Source of the DNA: Deltaproteobacteria bacterium
GTDB taxonomy: Bacteria > Myxococcota_A > Polyangia > Polyangiales > Sandaracinaceae
Direction: 5' to 3'
Assembly (NCBI GenBank): GCA_017303575.1
Contig: JAFLCL010000043.1
Location: forward strand, 1-43,361
DNA: 43,361 nucleotides
Under the pieces are notes generated by a model, which was given only the letters and a program-made list of their open reading frames with translations, was not told the DNA's origin and searched no databases. Shown one piece after another: positions 1 to 8,233 of the stretch. How positions within the stretch are numbered: the stretch's first letter is position 1; each line of letters begins with the position of its first letter. The translations under genes and the position numbers were made by a program.

Positions 1-1376
1 GCCGGGCGCGACGCGACCTCGGCCCGCAGCGCGCTCACGCTCTGCTCGATCGACGCGATGCGCAGATCGAGGCGCTCGATGGCGCGCCGCAGCTCCGCGA
101 GGTGGTGGTCGCCGCGGAGCGCCGAGAGCTCGTGCTCGATCTGATCGAGCCGCAGCTTGCGCGCATCGAACGCGCGCGAGTGCGCATCGACCTCGCCGCG
201 AAGCGCCTGCACCGCCGTCTTCATCGCCTCGTTCGCGCTCACCGCGGCGTCGAGCTTCTTCTCGGCGCCCTCGAGCGACACGGGACGCTCGGCGCGCGCG
301 CGCACATCCTCGATCTCGTGCGCGTGCCGCACACGCAGGGCCGCGAGCTCCTGCTCGAGCTGCGCGAGACGCGGCGTGTGCTCGGCCGATCGCTTCGAGG
401 TCTCGCCGATCTGCTCCGCCACGCGGCTCGCGATCGAGCGCGCAGCGTTCGCGGTCACCTCGAGCTGCGCGACACGCTCACGCAGCGCGTCCGCGTCGGA
501 GAGCGGCGGGCCGCCCGCGCCAGCGACGATCCCAGGCGAGGAGACGGGTCGTGGGATGAGGAAGCCGGGGTTCGACGCAGGAGGGATCGATCCTCGACCC
601 GTGGGTGATGAGAGCGCCGTGGGCGTGGCCGTGCGCGCGCGCACCTCGGCGATGGCGAGCAGCTTCGCATCGGCCGCCTTCGCCTCTGCGTCGGCCCTCG
701 CCTTCGCCTCTGCGTCGGCCTTCGCCTTCGCTTCCGCGTCGGCCTTCGCCTTCGCTTCCGCGTCGGCCTTCGCCTTCGCTTCCGCGTCGGCCTTCGCCTT
801 CGCTTCCGCGTCGGCCTTCGCTCTCGCATCCGCATCGGCCTTGGCCTTCGCCTCTGCGTCGGCCTTCGCCTTCGCTTCTGCGAGACGCCTCTCGTCAGCC
901 CTCAGCAACGGCGGCGGCGCAGCGAAGCGCGGCTGGCGGGACGCGCGCTCTCCGATCGACGTCGACGGAACCGCCGACGGCCGAGGCCCACTCGCCCGCT
1001 CGTCGACGACCTCGAGCTTCGGACGCGGCGGCGGCTCCGAACTGTCCGCGTGGTACGGGCGACGGCTCGGCGCGCGCACGCGCGCTTCGATCGCGACGTG
1101 ACCGGGAGGTCGATCGGGATCGCGACGCGTGCTCGGCGAGACGTCCTTCACATCGCGCAGGTCGATCGGGTGCGTGACCTCGTCGGTGCTCGGGGCCGCG
1201 CGCGGCGGCAGCGGAGGCGGCGCGCCTGGCAGCGTACCCGGCGCGGGCGTGGGGGCGCGGGGCGAGAGAGGGCCGGAAGGAACCGACGCGCGCGGCATCG
1301 GCGCGGGCGAGCCCGGCAGGGACGCACGCGGGAACGCGCGCGGCAGCGAGGGGCGATCGTTCTTCGGGTCGCTCAC
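1..1376 (-). CDS. Coiled-coil protein with Ala/Lys/Glu/Asp repeat array (3' part beyond left edge)
   Basis: Open from a GTG at 1374-1376 to the left edge, giving about 458 residues with no stop in the window. The N-terminal ~160 residues are Pro/Arg/Ser-rich and look disordered. Next come about eight copies of an 8-residue unit (AEAKAKAD type), encoded by a 24-base tandem repeat at 673-888. A Pro/Gly linker follows, then a long helical stretch such as LRERVAQLEVTANAARS and RLDQIEHELSALRGD, typical of coiled coils. No signal peptide or membrane segment is visible. The alternating charge resembles the rigid helix of TolA-like proteins, but I do not recognise the family. The upstream TATTCT (1386-1391) with no Shine-Dalgarno suggests a leaderless message. 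The + strand reading of the repeat (Phe/Ala/Ser) is the complement of this and is not coding. Confidence 0.75.
   Translation of the reverse strand, partial: MSDPKNDRPSLPRAFPRASLPGSPAPMPRASVPSGPLSPRAPTPAPGTLPGAPPPLPPRAAPSTDEVTHPIDLRDVKDVSPSTRRDPDRPPGHVAIEARVRAPSRRPYHADSSEPPPRPKLEVVDERASGPRPSAVPSTSIGERASRQPRFAAPPPLLRADERRLAEAKAKADAEAKAKADADARAKADAEAKAKADAEAKAKADAEAKAKADAEAKAKADAEAKARADAEAKAADAKLLAIAEVRARTATPTALSSPTGRGSIPPASNPGFLIPRPVSSPGIVAGAGGPPLSDADALRERVAQLEVTANAARSIASRVAEQIGETSKRSAEHTPRLAQLEQELAALRVRHAHEIEDVRARAERPVSLEGAEKKLDAAVSANEAMKTAVQALRGEVDAHSRAFDARKLRLDQIEHELSALRGDHHLAELRRAIERLDLRIASIEQSVSALRAEVASRP
673..888. repeat. 24-base tandem repeat, about 8-9 units, inside the coiled-coil gene
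   Basis: The marker gcgtcggcc recurs at 688, 712, 736, 760, 784, 808 and 856, with gcatcggcc at 832, so the period is exactly 24 bases. The four central copies look identical and the outer ones have diverged. The period is a multiple of three, so copy-number change would keep the reading frame. It has no spacers and is not a CRISPR. Confidence 0.9.
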
Positions 1377-1385
1377 GGGGCCGCG

Positions 1386-1391
1386 AGAATA
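1386..1391 (-). promoter_or_regulatory. Candidate -10 element (TATTCT) for the coiled-coil gene
   Basis: On the minus strand TATTCT lies 9 bases before the GTG start at 1376, with no Shine-Dalgarno between. It belongs to the recurring TAnnnT-near-start pattern in this window. No clear -35 is visible. Confidence 0.35.
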
Positions 1392-1502
1392 CCAGAACGA
1401 GCCTCGCCGTCGGACGGAACGCCGCGTAAGGACGAGGTGCTCGCTCGCGCGCCTGAGACCATCGCCTCGGTTCGCGGAGCACTCGAACGAAAGGCCTCTT
1501 CG

Positions 1503-1889
1503 ATGCGCATCCAGCTCGCCCTCGCCTCCCTCCTCGCGCTGTCCATGATCGCGTGTGGGTCCTCGCAGTCCTCCGACGAGACCGAGCACACGGAGACGAC
1601 CAGCGGCAACACGACCGAGCCGATCGTCGTCGATCCGCCTGCCACCACGGAGACGAGCGGCACGATCGTCGCGGGCACCGACGCGTGCACCACCGATGCG
1701 GACTGCGTGCCCGCTGCTTGCTGTCACGCGAGCGCCTGCGTCGCGCGCGGCAACGCGCCGAGCTGCGGGGATGCGATGTGCACGATGGAGTGCCGCGGGG
1801 GCACGATGGACTGCGGCGGCGGCTGCCTCTGTCAGGAAGGCCACTGCGCCGCCCGCCTCGTCGCGATGGAAGCGCCCAGCGTCCAGTGA
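1503..1889 (+). CDS. Small cysteine-rich lipoprotein
   Basis: 128 residues. It begins with a lipoprotein signal (MRIQLALASLLALSMIACG), so the Cys after SMIA should be lipidated and the protein exported to the envelope. A Glu/Thr/Pro-rich spacer follows (to about residue 55). The C-terminal half has about a dozen cysteines in the pattern C-TxDADC-VPAACC-HAxAC, a type common among myxobacterial lipoproteins and probably disulfide-bonded. The ATG at 1503 was chosen because the signal peptide begins there; the frame is open further upstream but encodes non-protein-like sequence. It is divergent from the coiled-coil gene. Its function is unknown. Confidence 0.8.
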   Translation: MRIQLALASLLALSMIACGSSQSSDETEHTETTSGNTTEPIVVDPPATTETSGTIVAGTDACTTDADCVPAACCHASACVARGNAPSCGDAMCTMECRGGTMDCGGGCLCQEGHCAARLVAMEAPSVQ

Positions 1890-1906
1890 TCAGCGCTCGC
1901 TGAGCG

Positions 1907-4501
1907 TCACGCGCGTCGGCGACGCATCGCGATCGCGATCACGACGAGCGAAACGACGGCCAGGCCCGCACCGAGGCCGCGCGCGAGCTGCGCGTCGGCG
2001 GAGGGTCCGCTCGGCACGGCCGCGAGCGACGGCGCGACCACGCGGGCGCGGATGTGCACACGCACGGGCGCGCCTTCGACGAGGGTGCCCGTGCGTCCAC
2101 GCGTCGCGCGCACGGTGAGGTCCGCCGCGTACCGACCCTCGCGCGACGTGTCGAGGATCACCCGGCGCCTCGTCTCGTCGCCACCGAACAGCGCGGCGAT
2201 CGGATCGCCCTCGAGCCGAGCGCGCACACGACCATCGAGCGCCACCTCGACGCGCATCCAGTGCGCGTCCGGAAGGACGCTGTGCAGCGCGAGCTCGACC
2301 GCGGCCCCGCTGTCTCGCGCGATCTCGCCGAGTCGGACGTGGACGTGGCGCGTCGCGCCGATCCGGCCGAGCTGGGTGAGCTGCGCGTCGCTCGCGCGCC
2401 CCTCGGCGATCGAGAGGCGGTAGAGCTCGCCGCGAAGGCCCTGGGAGAAGCGACCAGCCGCGTCGTGGTGCGCGCCGATCACGATGGGGGCCTCGGCGTC
2501 GATGCCGGGGCTCACGAGGAACGGGATCGACTCTCGCCGGTCGTCGAGCACGATCTCGATCACGCCCTCCACCCGATCGACGTGCACACGAAGGTCGTGG
2601 ATCGCGTCGTCCTCGATGCGGAGCGTGCTGCCGATCGCCAGCGGTCGCGCGGGATCGAGCCGTGGATCGCCGAAGAACACGACGATCTCGCGACCATCGC
2701 AGTCGTGAGGCGCCTCGGGCGCACAGCCGAGATCGCCTCCCTGCACGAGCAGCCCGAAGCTCGCGTGCACGTCGTGCAGGCCCGTCGGCTTCGCGAACAC
2801 GAGCCACTGACGTGCATCACGATCCGGCCCCTCGGCGAGCGCACCGACACGCAGCCGCGCGCGCAGCGAGAAGCTCCGACCGAGCACTGCGAGCGCGGGA
2901 TGGGACGGTACGACGACCCGATCGTCCCCATCGAACCGGAGGTGCCCGGGGTCACCTCGCACCACCTCCGGCCCGACGATCGTCGCCACGACGCGTGGCT
3001 CTTCGATGCGCTGTGGCCACGCGATCCCGTCGTCGTCCACGTCGTCGGGATGCAGGAGCAAGAGCGGCGTCGGTCCCGTCTCGCGCAGCGGTCGTGGGCT
3101 CTCCTCGTCGTTCGCGCGCACGCGCAGCACGGGCTCGCGTGCGAGCGGCCGCGTGGCGTGCTCTTCGGCCGCGAGCGCCGCGAGCTCGCTCGCGATGGCA
3201 GGCTCCCGCGTCGCGAGGTCCGTCGTCTCGCCCGGATCGTTCTCGAGGTCGTAGAGCTCACCGCGGTCACCTCGCCTCACCCACTTCCAGCGGCCGCGAC
3301 GCACCGCCTGCCGCGTCGGAGCCTCGGCGCCGCCGCGACGCTCGTTGCACTCGAAGTAGAGGTGCTCGTGCAGCGGTCGCTCGTCGTCGCTCGGGCCGCG
3401 GAGGAGCGACACCAGCGAACGTCCATCGAGACCCTCCGGCGTCGGCGCCCCCGCGAGCCCGGTGAAGGTGGGGAACAGATCCGCGAGCATCACTGGCTCG
3501 GCCTCCACGCGCACCGCCACGCCGGGCCCCGCGACCAAGAGCGGCACGCGCACGCCGCCCTCGTAGAGGTCGCGCTTCTGTCCGCGCAGCCCGCCCGTGG
3601 ACGCGAAGGTCTCGAGCCGATGCCCGTCGATCGCGTTGGGGCCGTTGTCACTCGTGAACACGACGTACGTGCGCTCCGCGATCCCGCGCGCCTCGATCGC
3701 GTCGAGGATCGCCCCCACGTGCGCGTCGAGGCGCTCCACCATCGCCGCGTACGTCGCGTCTGGATCGTTCGCGTCCACGCCGCTGCCGGGCGGCGGGACG
3801 AGCTCGCGGTGAGGCAGCGTCGTCGGCACGTAGAGGAAGAACGGCTCTGGCGCGTCTCGCACGAGCTCGACGGCGCGCGACGCGTAGAGGTCGGGGGCGT
3901 ACTCCGGGCCCGGTCCCTCCCCGTCGCCGAGCACGCGCAGCGAGGGCTCGACGCCCTCCCCCGCGGCCCACATCCACTGCGGGTACTGCGCCTGCGCGAT
4001 CTCCTGATCGAGCACCGCGAGCACGTCGGCGAAGCCCACGCGCCACGGCGCGCTCTGCACGTTCCAGGGGGTGCCGTCGTCGAGCTCGCCGCCGAGCGCC
4101 CACTTGCCTACGACTGCACCTCGGTAGCCCGCGAGCGCGAGCATCTCGGCGATCGTCGGATCGCGGCTCGCGAGGGGGATGTTCGGCTCGTCGTTCTCGA
4201 AGACGACGCAGTGCCCTGCGTGCAGGCCCGTGAGGATCGAGCATCGCGAGGGCGCGCACACCGGCGCCGAGCTGTACGCCTGATCGAAGCGCACGCCGCG
4301 CGACGCGAGCCGATCGAGCGCAGGCGTTCGGATCTGCCTCTGGCCGTAGCTGCCGAGCTCGGCATACCCGAGATCGTCGGCGACGACGAGGACCACGTTC
4401 GGTCGCTCCTGCGCGCGGGACGTCCCCGGCGCGAGCCCGATCGACGCGACACCCAACCCCGCGAGGCCCAGCCTCGCGAGGCTCGGAACGTTGGACCTCA
4501 C
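1907..4501 (-). CDS. Sulfatase with C-terminal LamG-like domain and membrane anchor
   Basis: 864 residues. After an export signal (ending near SRAQE) comes a sulfatase domain with the metal-binding start NVVLVVADDLGYAELGSYG. The formylglycine signature is CAPSRCSILTG with Cys82, the residue normally matured to formylglycine, and later elements include GKW and TSDNGPN. This places it among type I (arylsulfatase A-like) enzymes that hydrolyse sulfate esters. From about residue 500 a concanavalin/LamG-like domain follows (FDGDDRVVVPSHPALAV...), then a C-terminal hydrophobic helix ending in RRRR, so it is probably anchored to the envelope. The GTG start shares GTGA with the stop of the upstream regulator, which implies translational coupling. 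A glycan substrate is inferred from the lectin-like domain. No maturase is seen nearby. Confidence 0.9.
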   Translation of the reverse strand: MRSNVPSLARLGLAGLGVASIGLAPGTSRAQERPNVVLVVADDLGYAELGSYGQRQIRTPALDRLASRGVRFDQAYSSAPVCAPSRCSILTGLHAGHCVVFENDEPNIPLASRDPTIAEMLALAGYRGAVVGKWALGGELDDGTPWNVQSAPWRVGFADVLAVLDQEIAQAQYPQWMWAAGEGVEPSLRVLGDGEGPGPEYAPDLYASRAVELVRDAPEPFFLYVPTTLPHRELVPPPGSGVDANDPDATYAAMVERLDAHVGAILDAIEARGIAERTYVVFTSDNGPNAIDGHRLETFASTGGLRGQKRDLYEGGVRVPLLVAGPGVAVRVEAEPVMLADLFPTFTGLAGAPTPEGLDGRSLVSLLRGPSDDERPLHEHLYFECNERRGGAEAPTRQAVRRGRWKWVRRGDRGELYDLENDPGETTDLATREPAIASELAALAAEEHATRPLAREPVLRVRANDEESPRPLRETGPTPLLLLHPDDVDDDGIAWPQRIEEPRVVATIVGPEVVRGDPGHLRFDGDDRVVVPSHPALAVLGRSFSLRARLRVGALAEGPDRDARQWLVFAKPTGLHDVHASFGLLVQGGDLGCAPEAPHDCDGREIVVFFGDPRLDPARPLAIGSTLRIEDDAIHDLRVHVDRVEGVIEIVLDDRRESIPFLVSPGIDAEAPIVIGAHHDAAGRFSQGLRGELYRLSIAEGRASDAQLTQLGRIGATRHVHVRLGEIARDSGAAVELALHSVLPDAHWMRVEVALDGRVRARLEGDPIAALFGGDETRRRVILDTSREGRYAADLTVRATRGRTGTLVEGAPVRVHIRARVVAPSLAAVPSGPSADAQLARGLGAGLAVVSLVVIAIAMRRRRA

Positions 4502-5241
4502 GAATGCGCCGCGCGCGCCGATGGCGTGCGAGGGGTCTCGAACGAGCGCGAGAGATCGAGCGCCTGGGGCGCGGCCACGACGGTACCGAGGGCGACCTCG
4601 ACGTCGGCGAAGCGCTCGATCGGCACCGCGCGGATCGGCTCGCCCGGATCCCATCGGCCCACGACGTGCGCGCCGCTCGGATGGAGCGCGATCACGTAGG
4701 GCAGAAAGCCCAGCAGGCGCTGCTCGTCCCGCTCGCCGGCCAAGCGCACGCGGAGCTCGTGCCGATCACGAATCGCTCGCTCGATGCGATCGAGCCGCTC
4801 CCCCACGCTCGAGCTCGCGGCCTGCGTCGGCGCGGCCACCAGCGTCGTCGGTTGCTCGCGCTCCTCGCGCGCGCTCGGCGCGAGCTTGTGCAGCGCGGCA
4901 CGCACTTCCTCGCCGAGCGCGCCCGGGCCCAGCTGCTCTGCGAGACCGGCGAGGCTCGCCAGCAGCATCCGCTCACGCGCGCCGAGGCGCACCACGTCCT
5001 CCGCGTCCGCCACCACCGCGCTGCGACCCTCGACGATCACGCTGCGCACACCCTCGACGCTCTCGACCAGCATCGCCACGTCGCGGCGGGCCTGACGCTC
5101 CGAGAGCTCGAAGTGCGACGCGATGCGCGAGAGGGGCACCGGCGCGCCCTCGTTCCGGACGATCTCGAGGATCGCGAGCACGCGCGCGGCCTGCGTGTAG
5201 GCGCCCTTCCGTCGCCCGGGTGTGTTCTTCGTCGTCACCAT
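4498..5241 (-). CDS. HTH transcriptional regulator, WYL-type C-terminal region
   Basis: 247 residues. Residues ~18-75 form a DeoR-like winged helix-turn-helix (VLAILEIVRNEGAPVPLSRIASHF then LSERQARRDVAML). The C-terminal part (RIERAIRDRHELRVRL ... LLGFLPYVIALHPSGAHVVGRWDPGEPIRAVPIERFADV, in broken segments) fits a WYL ligand-binding domain, although the W-Y-L triad itself is not clear. It is the first gene of a two-gene operon: its TGA overlaps the GTG of the sulfatase by 4 bases, so it probably controls that gene. No Shine-Dalgarno is seen before the ATG at 5241. Confidence 0.75.
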   Translation of the reverse strand: MVTTKNTPGRRKGAYTQAARVLAILEIVRNEGAPVPLSRIASHFELSERQARRDVAMLVESVEGVRSVIVEGRSAVVADAEDVVRLGARERMLLASLAGLAEQLGPGALGEEVRAALHKLAPSAREEREQPTTLVAAPTQAASSSVGERLDRIERAIRDRHELRVRLAGERDEQRLLGFLPYVIALHPSGAHVVGRWDPGEPIRAVPIERFADVEVALGTVVAAPQALDLSRSFETPRTPSARAAHS

Positions 5242-5304
5242 CGCGTCGTGCGTGCGGGTGTTCGTTCGTGTCGCGAGAGCTCGGGGCGCAGGGTCCGCGC
5301 GCGC

Positions 5305-6123
5305 TCACTCTTCGGGCGGCGGAGGCGGTGTGAAGGCCGTCGGCATCGGCGGCATCCACTCCTCTTGCCCCATCGCGGCGATGCGATCGTTCGCGTCGCG
5401 CACGCGCGCGCTCGCCTCGATGGAGACCGGCGGCGGCTCGTTGCCCACCGAGCGGAGGCCGAGCTTGAGACCGACGAGCGCTGGGATCGTCGCGGGGATG
5501 CACGCGGTCGAGCGCGCTTCGATGCCCGCCTGGTTGGCGAAGTACACGATGTGGTTCGCGATGAGCTCGCACTCGGGCGAGCTGGTCGCGGACGCGAGGT
5601 CCACGGCGATCTCGTCGATCTCTTCCTCGCGAACGGTGATCGTCCGGCTCTCGCCGGGCTCGAGCACGTACGTCCGCTCCCACTGCGAGAAGTCCGGGAT
5701 CACCTCGTCCTCGTCGACCGTGAAGCCCGGCACGTACTCGAACATCGTGTTGATGCCGTTGAGCGTGACGCCGACGAAGCGCGCGCTCTCGGTGTCGAGG
5801 TTGGTGACGGTGAACGTCACCTCGATCTCGTAGTCACCGCGACGCACCCAGGGCGCACCCGCGAGCGCGCCTTCTTCGGCGGCGGTGGGCGGACGGATCG
5901 GCACCTCGATGGGCGTCTCGATGAGGTAGAGGCTCTCTTCGTCGCCCATGAAGAAGGGCGCCGTGTCGGGCGCGAACGCCATCGCGAACACCGTGGCGCC
6001 CTCGGGCGTCTCGGGCGTCAGATAGCGACGCTCCATGTGATTGCAACCACCGACACTCGCGAGCGTGGCCATGCTCGTCGCGACGATGGTTCCGGTTCGA
6101 AGGACATCGGTCGTTGCGCGCAT
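5305..6123 (-). CDS. Putative lipoprotein, unknown function
   Basis: 272 residues from the ATG at 6123; an ATG at 6141 would add six residues. The N-terminus has a signal peptide ending in the lipobox-like SVGGC. The rest is soluble, acidic and beta-rich, with WERTYVLEPGESRTITVREE resembling an Ig-like fold in which protein is compared against thresholds or linked by strands. The C-terminus is proline-rich (MPTAFTPPPPPEE). I do not recognise a family. It is divergent from the HAD hydrolase, with a 71-base gap. Confidence 0.75.
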   Translation of the reverse strand: MRATTDVLRTGTIVATSMATLASVGGCNHMERRYLTPETPEGATVFAMAFAPDTAPFFMGDEESLYLIETPIEVPIRPPTAAEEGALAGAPWVRRGDYEIEVTFTVTNLDTESARFVGVTLNGINTMFEYVPGFTVDEDEVIPDFSQWERTYVLEPGESRTITVREEEIDEIAVDLASATSSPECELIANHIVYFANQAGIEARSTACIPATIPALVGLKLGLRSVGNEPPPVSIEASARVRDANDRIAAMGQEEWMPPMPTAFTPPPPPEE

Positions 6124-6194
6124 CCCGAAAAGGTAGCTCATGGCGTCGGCCGTCTGCTATCCCCCCGTTCCTTCCGCGGCCCCCTCGAGCATTC

Positions 6195-7070
6195 ATGAGC
6201 AGCACCGAGTGCATCGTTCTCGACTTCGACGGCACGTTCACGCGCGTGGACGACGAGGCCGTCCCCTTCGTGGCCGGCTTCCGCGAGGGCCTGCGCGCGC
6301 GAGTCGGTGAGATCGCGGACACACGGTGGGATGCGCTCGCGTCGCGCGTCGAGGCCGATCCCGATCACCACGGCTGGGAGTACGACGGCATCATCGTCGC
6401 GCCGTCGCACGCCGACCCGTACATCATGACGACGACCATCGCGCAGCTGCTCCTCGACGAGCTGGGCATGACCGTCGGCGCGCGCACCGAGATTCTCCAG
6501 GCGCTCTACCGAGAGAACTACCCCAAGTCGCGCAACGTCTTCCGCAACGACGCGCGCCGAGTGGTCGAGGCCGTCCTCTCGAGCGGCGTGCCGGTCTTCG
6601 TGGTCACGAACTCGCAGACGGAGCACGTGGAGGCGAAGCTGCGCGAGCTCGATCCGCGCGGCCTCGAGCGCCTCAGCGTGCGCGGGGATGCACGCAAGTT
6701 CGTGATCGCCGAGCCCGAGCGCTCGCTCGGCACCGGTGGCGGGCACGCGTGGCGAGAGCTGTGGTCCGAGGTGCCGGAGAAGGCCGAGATCAGCGGCCTC
6801 TCGCGCCCGATGCACCTGCGTCGCGGGCACTACTTCGACGCGCTCACGAAGATCTGGGACGAGACACGCACGCGCCCCGAGAACACGCTCGTGTGTGGTG
6901 ACATCTTCGAGCTCGACCTCGCCCTCCCCGCGCGCCTCGGCGCCCGCGTTCATCTCGTCGCGCGCCCCCAGACGCCCGAGCACGAGCGACGCGCGGCGCG
7001 CACCACGCCAGGGGGCAGCGTGAGCCAAGAGCTGGTCGGTCTGCTCGAGCGCCTGGCCCTTCCGGGCTGA
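6195..7070 (+). CDS. HAD-superfamily hydrolase
   Basis: 291 residues. HAD motif I is DFDGT at residues 10-14 (nucleophile Asp10, acid/base Asp12). Motif II is VTNSQ, and the motif IV acid cluster is GDIFELD near residue 235. These point to a soluble phosphatase or phosphotransferase of the aspartyl-phosphate mechanism. The cap region between motifs I and II is about 110 residues and helical. The substrate cannot be read from sequence. The start at 6195 puts motif I at the usual distance from the N-terminus; the frame extends upstream but the earlier codons would overlap the divergent lipoprotein start. Confidence 0.85.
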   Translation: MSSTECIVLDFDGTFTRVDDEAVPFVAGFREGLRARVGEIADTRWDALASRVEADPDHHGWEYDGIIVAPSHADPYIMTTTIAQLLLDELGMTVGARTEILQALYRENYPKSRNVFRNDARRVVEAVLSSGVPVFVVTNSQTEHVEAKLRELDPRGLERLSVRGDARKFVIAEPERSLGTGGGHAWRELWSEVPEKAEISGLSRPMHLRRGHYFDALTKIWDETRTRPENTLVCGDIFELDLALPARLGARVHLVARPQTPEHERRAARTTPGGSVSQELVGLLERLALPG

Positions 7071-7124
7071 TCGCCACGCTGACTTCTCGCACGTCAGGCG
7101 CTACCCGGCCCTCGGCGCGCGTTC

Positions 7125-7145
7125 TACCGTCGGGCCGGATCGGAG
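7125..7145 (+). promoter_or_regulatory. Candidate -10 and Shine-Dalgarno for tdh
   Basis: TACCGT at 7125-7130 is followed by GGAG at 7142-7145, six bases before the ATG at 7152. Unlike several other genes here, this one has a conventional ribosome binding site. Confidence 0.4.
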
Positions 7146-7151
7146 ACGTCG

Positions 7152-8186
7152 ATGACGAAGATGCGAGTCCTCTCGAAGCTCCAGCGCAAGCAGGGCATCT
7201 GGATGTCCGAGGCCACGGTGCCGACCGTGGGGCCGAACGACGTGAAGATCCGGATCAAGAAGACGGCGATCTGCGGCACCGACATCCACATCTACAACTG
7301 GGATGACTGGGCGCAGAAGACGATCCCCGTGCCGATGCACGTGGGGCACGAGTACGCCGGCGAGATCGTCGAGGTCGGAAGCCACGTGAGCGGCTTCGCG
7401 ATCGGTGATCGTGTGAGCGGCGAGGGTCACATCACCTGCGGCCACTGTCGCAACTGCCGCGCGGGCAAGCGTCATCTCTGCCGCAACACCGTGGGCGTGG
7501 GCGTGAACGTGCCGGGCGCGTTCGCCGAGTACCTGGTCCTTCCTGCCATCAACGCGTTCAAGCTCCCCGACTCGATCCCCGACGAGGTCGCGGCGTTCAT
7601 GGATCCGCTGGGCAACGCTGCGCACACCGCGCTCTCGTTCGATCTCGTGGGCGAGGACGTGCTGATCACGGGCGCGGGCCCGATCGGCATCATGGCCGTC
7701 GCGATCTGCCGTCACGTCGGCGCGCGTCACGTGGTGATCACCGACGTGAACCCCTACCGCCTCGAGCTCGCGACGAAGATGGGCGCCACGCGCGCGGTGA
7801 ACGTGAAAGAGCAGAGCGTGCGCGACGTGATGCTCGAGCTCGGCATGACGGAGGGCTTCGACGTCGGCCTCGAGATGAGCGGCAACGGGCCCGCGTTCCA
7901 GAGCCTCCTCGAGGCGATGAACCACGGCGGCCGCGTCGCGATCCTAGGCATCCCTCCCGAGAGCGTGGCGATCGACTGGAACCAGGTGATCTTCAAGGGC
8001 CTCGTGCTCAAGGGCATCTACGGCCGAGAGATGTTCGAGACCTGGTACAAGATGACCGCGATGCTGCAGAGCGGCCTCGACGTGAAGCCCGTGCTCACGC
8101 ACCGCTTCAAGGTCGACCAGTACGCCGAGGCCTTCGAGACCATGCGCTCGGGTCACAGCGGCAAGGTCGTCCTCGACTGGACCTGA
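7152..8186 (+). CDS. tdh: L-threonine 3-dehydrogenase
   Basis: 344 residues, the usual length for this medium-chain zinc dehydrogenase. It oxidises L-threonine to 2-amino-3-ketobutyrate with NAD+ in the cytoplasm. The catalytic zinc site is seen in AICGTDIH (Cys41) and VGHEYAG. The structural zinc lobe is [15 protein letters not shown], starting at about Cys96. The Rossmann motif is GAGPIG. Near-complete agreement with the family ([35 protein letters not shown]) makes the call firm. The usual partner gene kbl (2-amino-3-ketobutyrate CoA ligase) is not adjacent or anywhere in this window. Confidence 0.96.
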   Translation: MTKMRVLSKLQRKQGIWMSEATVPTVGPNDVKIRIKKTAICGTDIHIYNWDDWAQKTIPVPMHVGHEYAGEIVEVGSHVSGFAIGDRVSGEGHITCGHCRNCRAGKRHLCRNTVGVGVNVPGAFAEYLVLPAINAFKLPDSIPDEVAAFMDPLGNAAHTALSFDLVGEDVLITGAGPIGIMAVAICRHVGARHVVITDVNPYRLELATKMGATRAVNVKEQSVRDVMLELGMTEGFDVGLEMSGNGPAFQSLLEAMNHGGRVAILGIPPESVAIDWNQVIFKGLVLKGIYGREMFETWYKMTAMLQSGLDVKPVLTHRFKVDQYAEAFETMRSGHSGKVVLDWT

Positions 8187-8221
8187 TACGAGACGGCTTC
8201 ATCGCGCGTGCGGGCTTCGCG

Positions 8222-8227
8222 TACCCT
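8222..8227 (+). promoter_or_regulatory. Candidate -10 element (TACCCT), leaderless start
   Basis: TACCCT ends exactly 6 bases before the ATG at 8234, and no Shine-Dalgarno is present. Transcription would start at or next to the start codon. Confidence 0.4.
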
Positions 8228-8233
8228 GGCGCG

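Noticed and set aside
673..888. Possible CRISPR array
   Set aside because: Repeats are directly adjacent with no unique spacers and are in frame with a protein.
157..1101. + strand Phe/Ala/Ser repeat protein
   Set aside because: Complement of the AEAKAKAD repeat; the minus frame gives coiled-coil sequence with better codon use.
2054..4699. 881-codon + strand open frame opposite the sulfatase
   Set aside because: It is the complement of a recognised sulfatase with an intact active site; its composition is Arg/His-rich and it has no recognisable domain.
7077..7098. Short hairpin (CTGAC/GTCAG) between the HAD gene and tdh
   Set aside because: Only five base pairs with a nine-base loop and no T-run; too weak to call a terminator.
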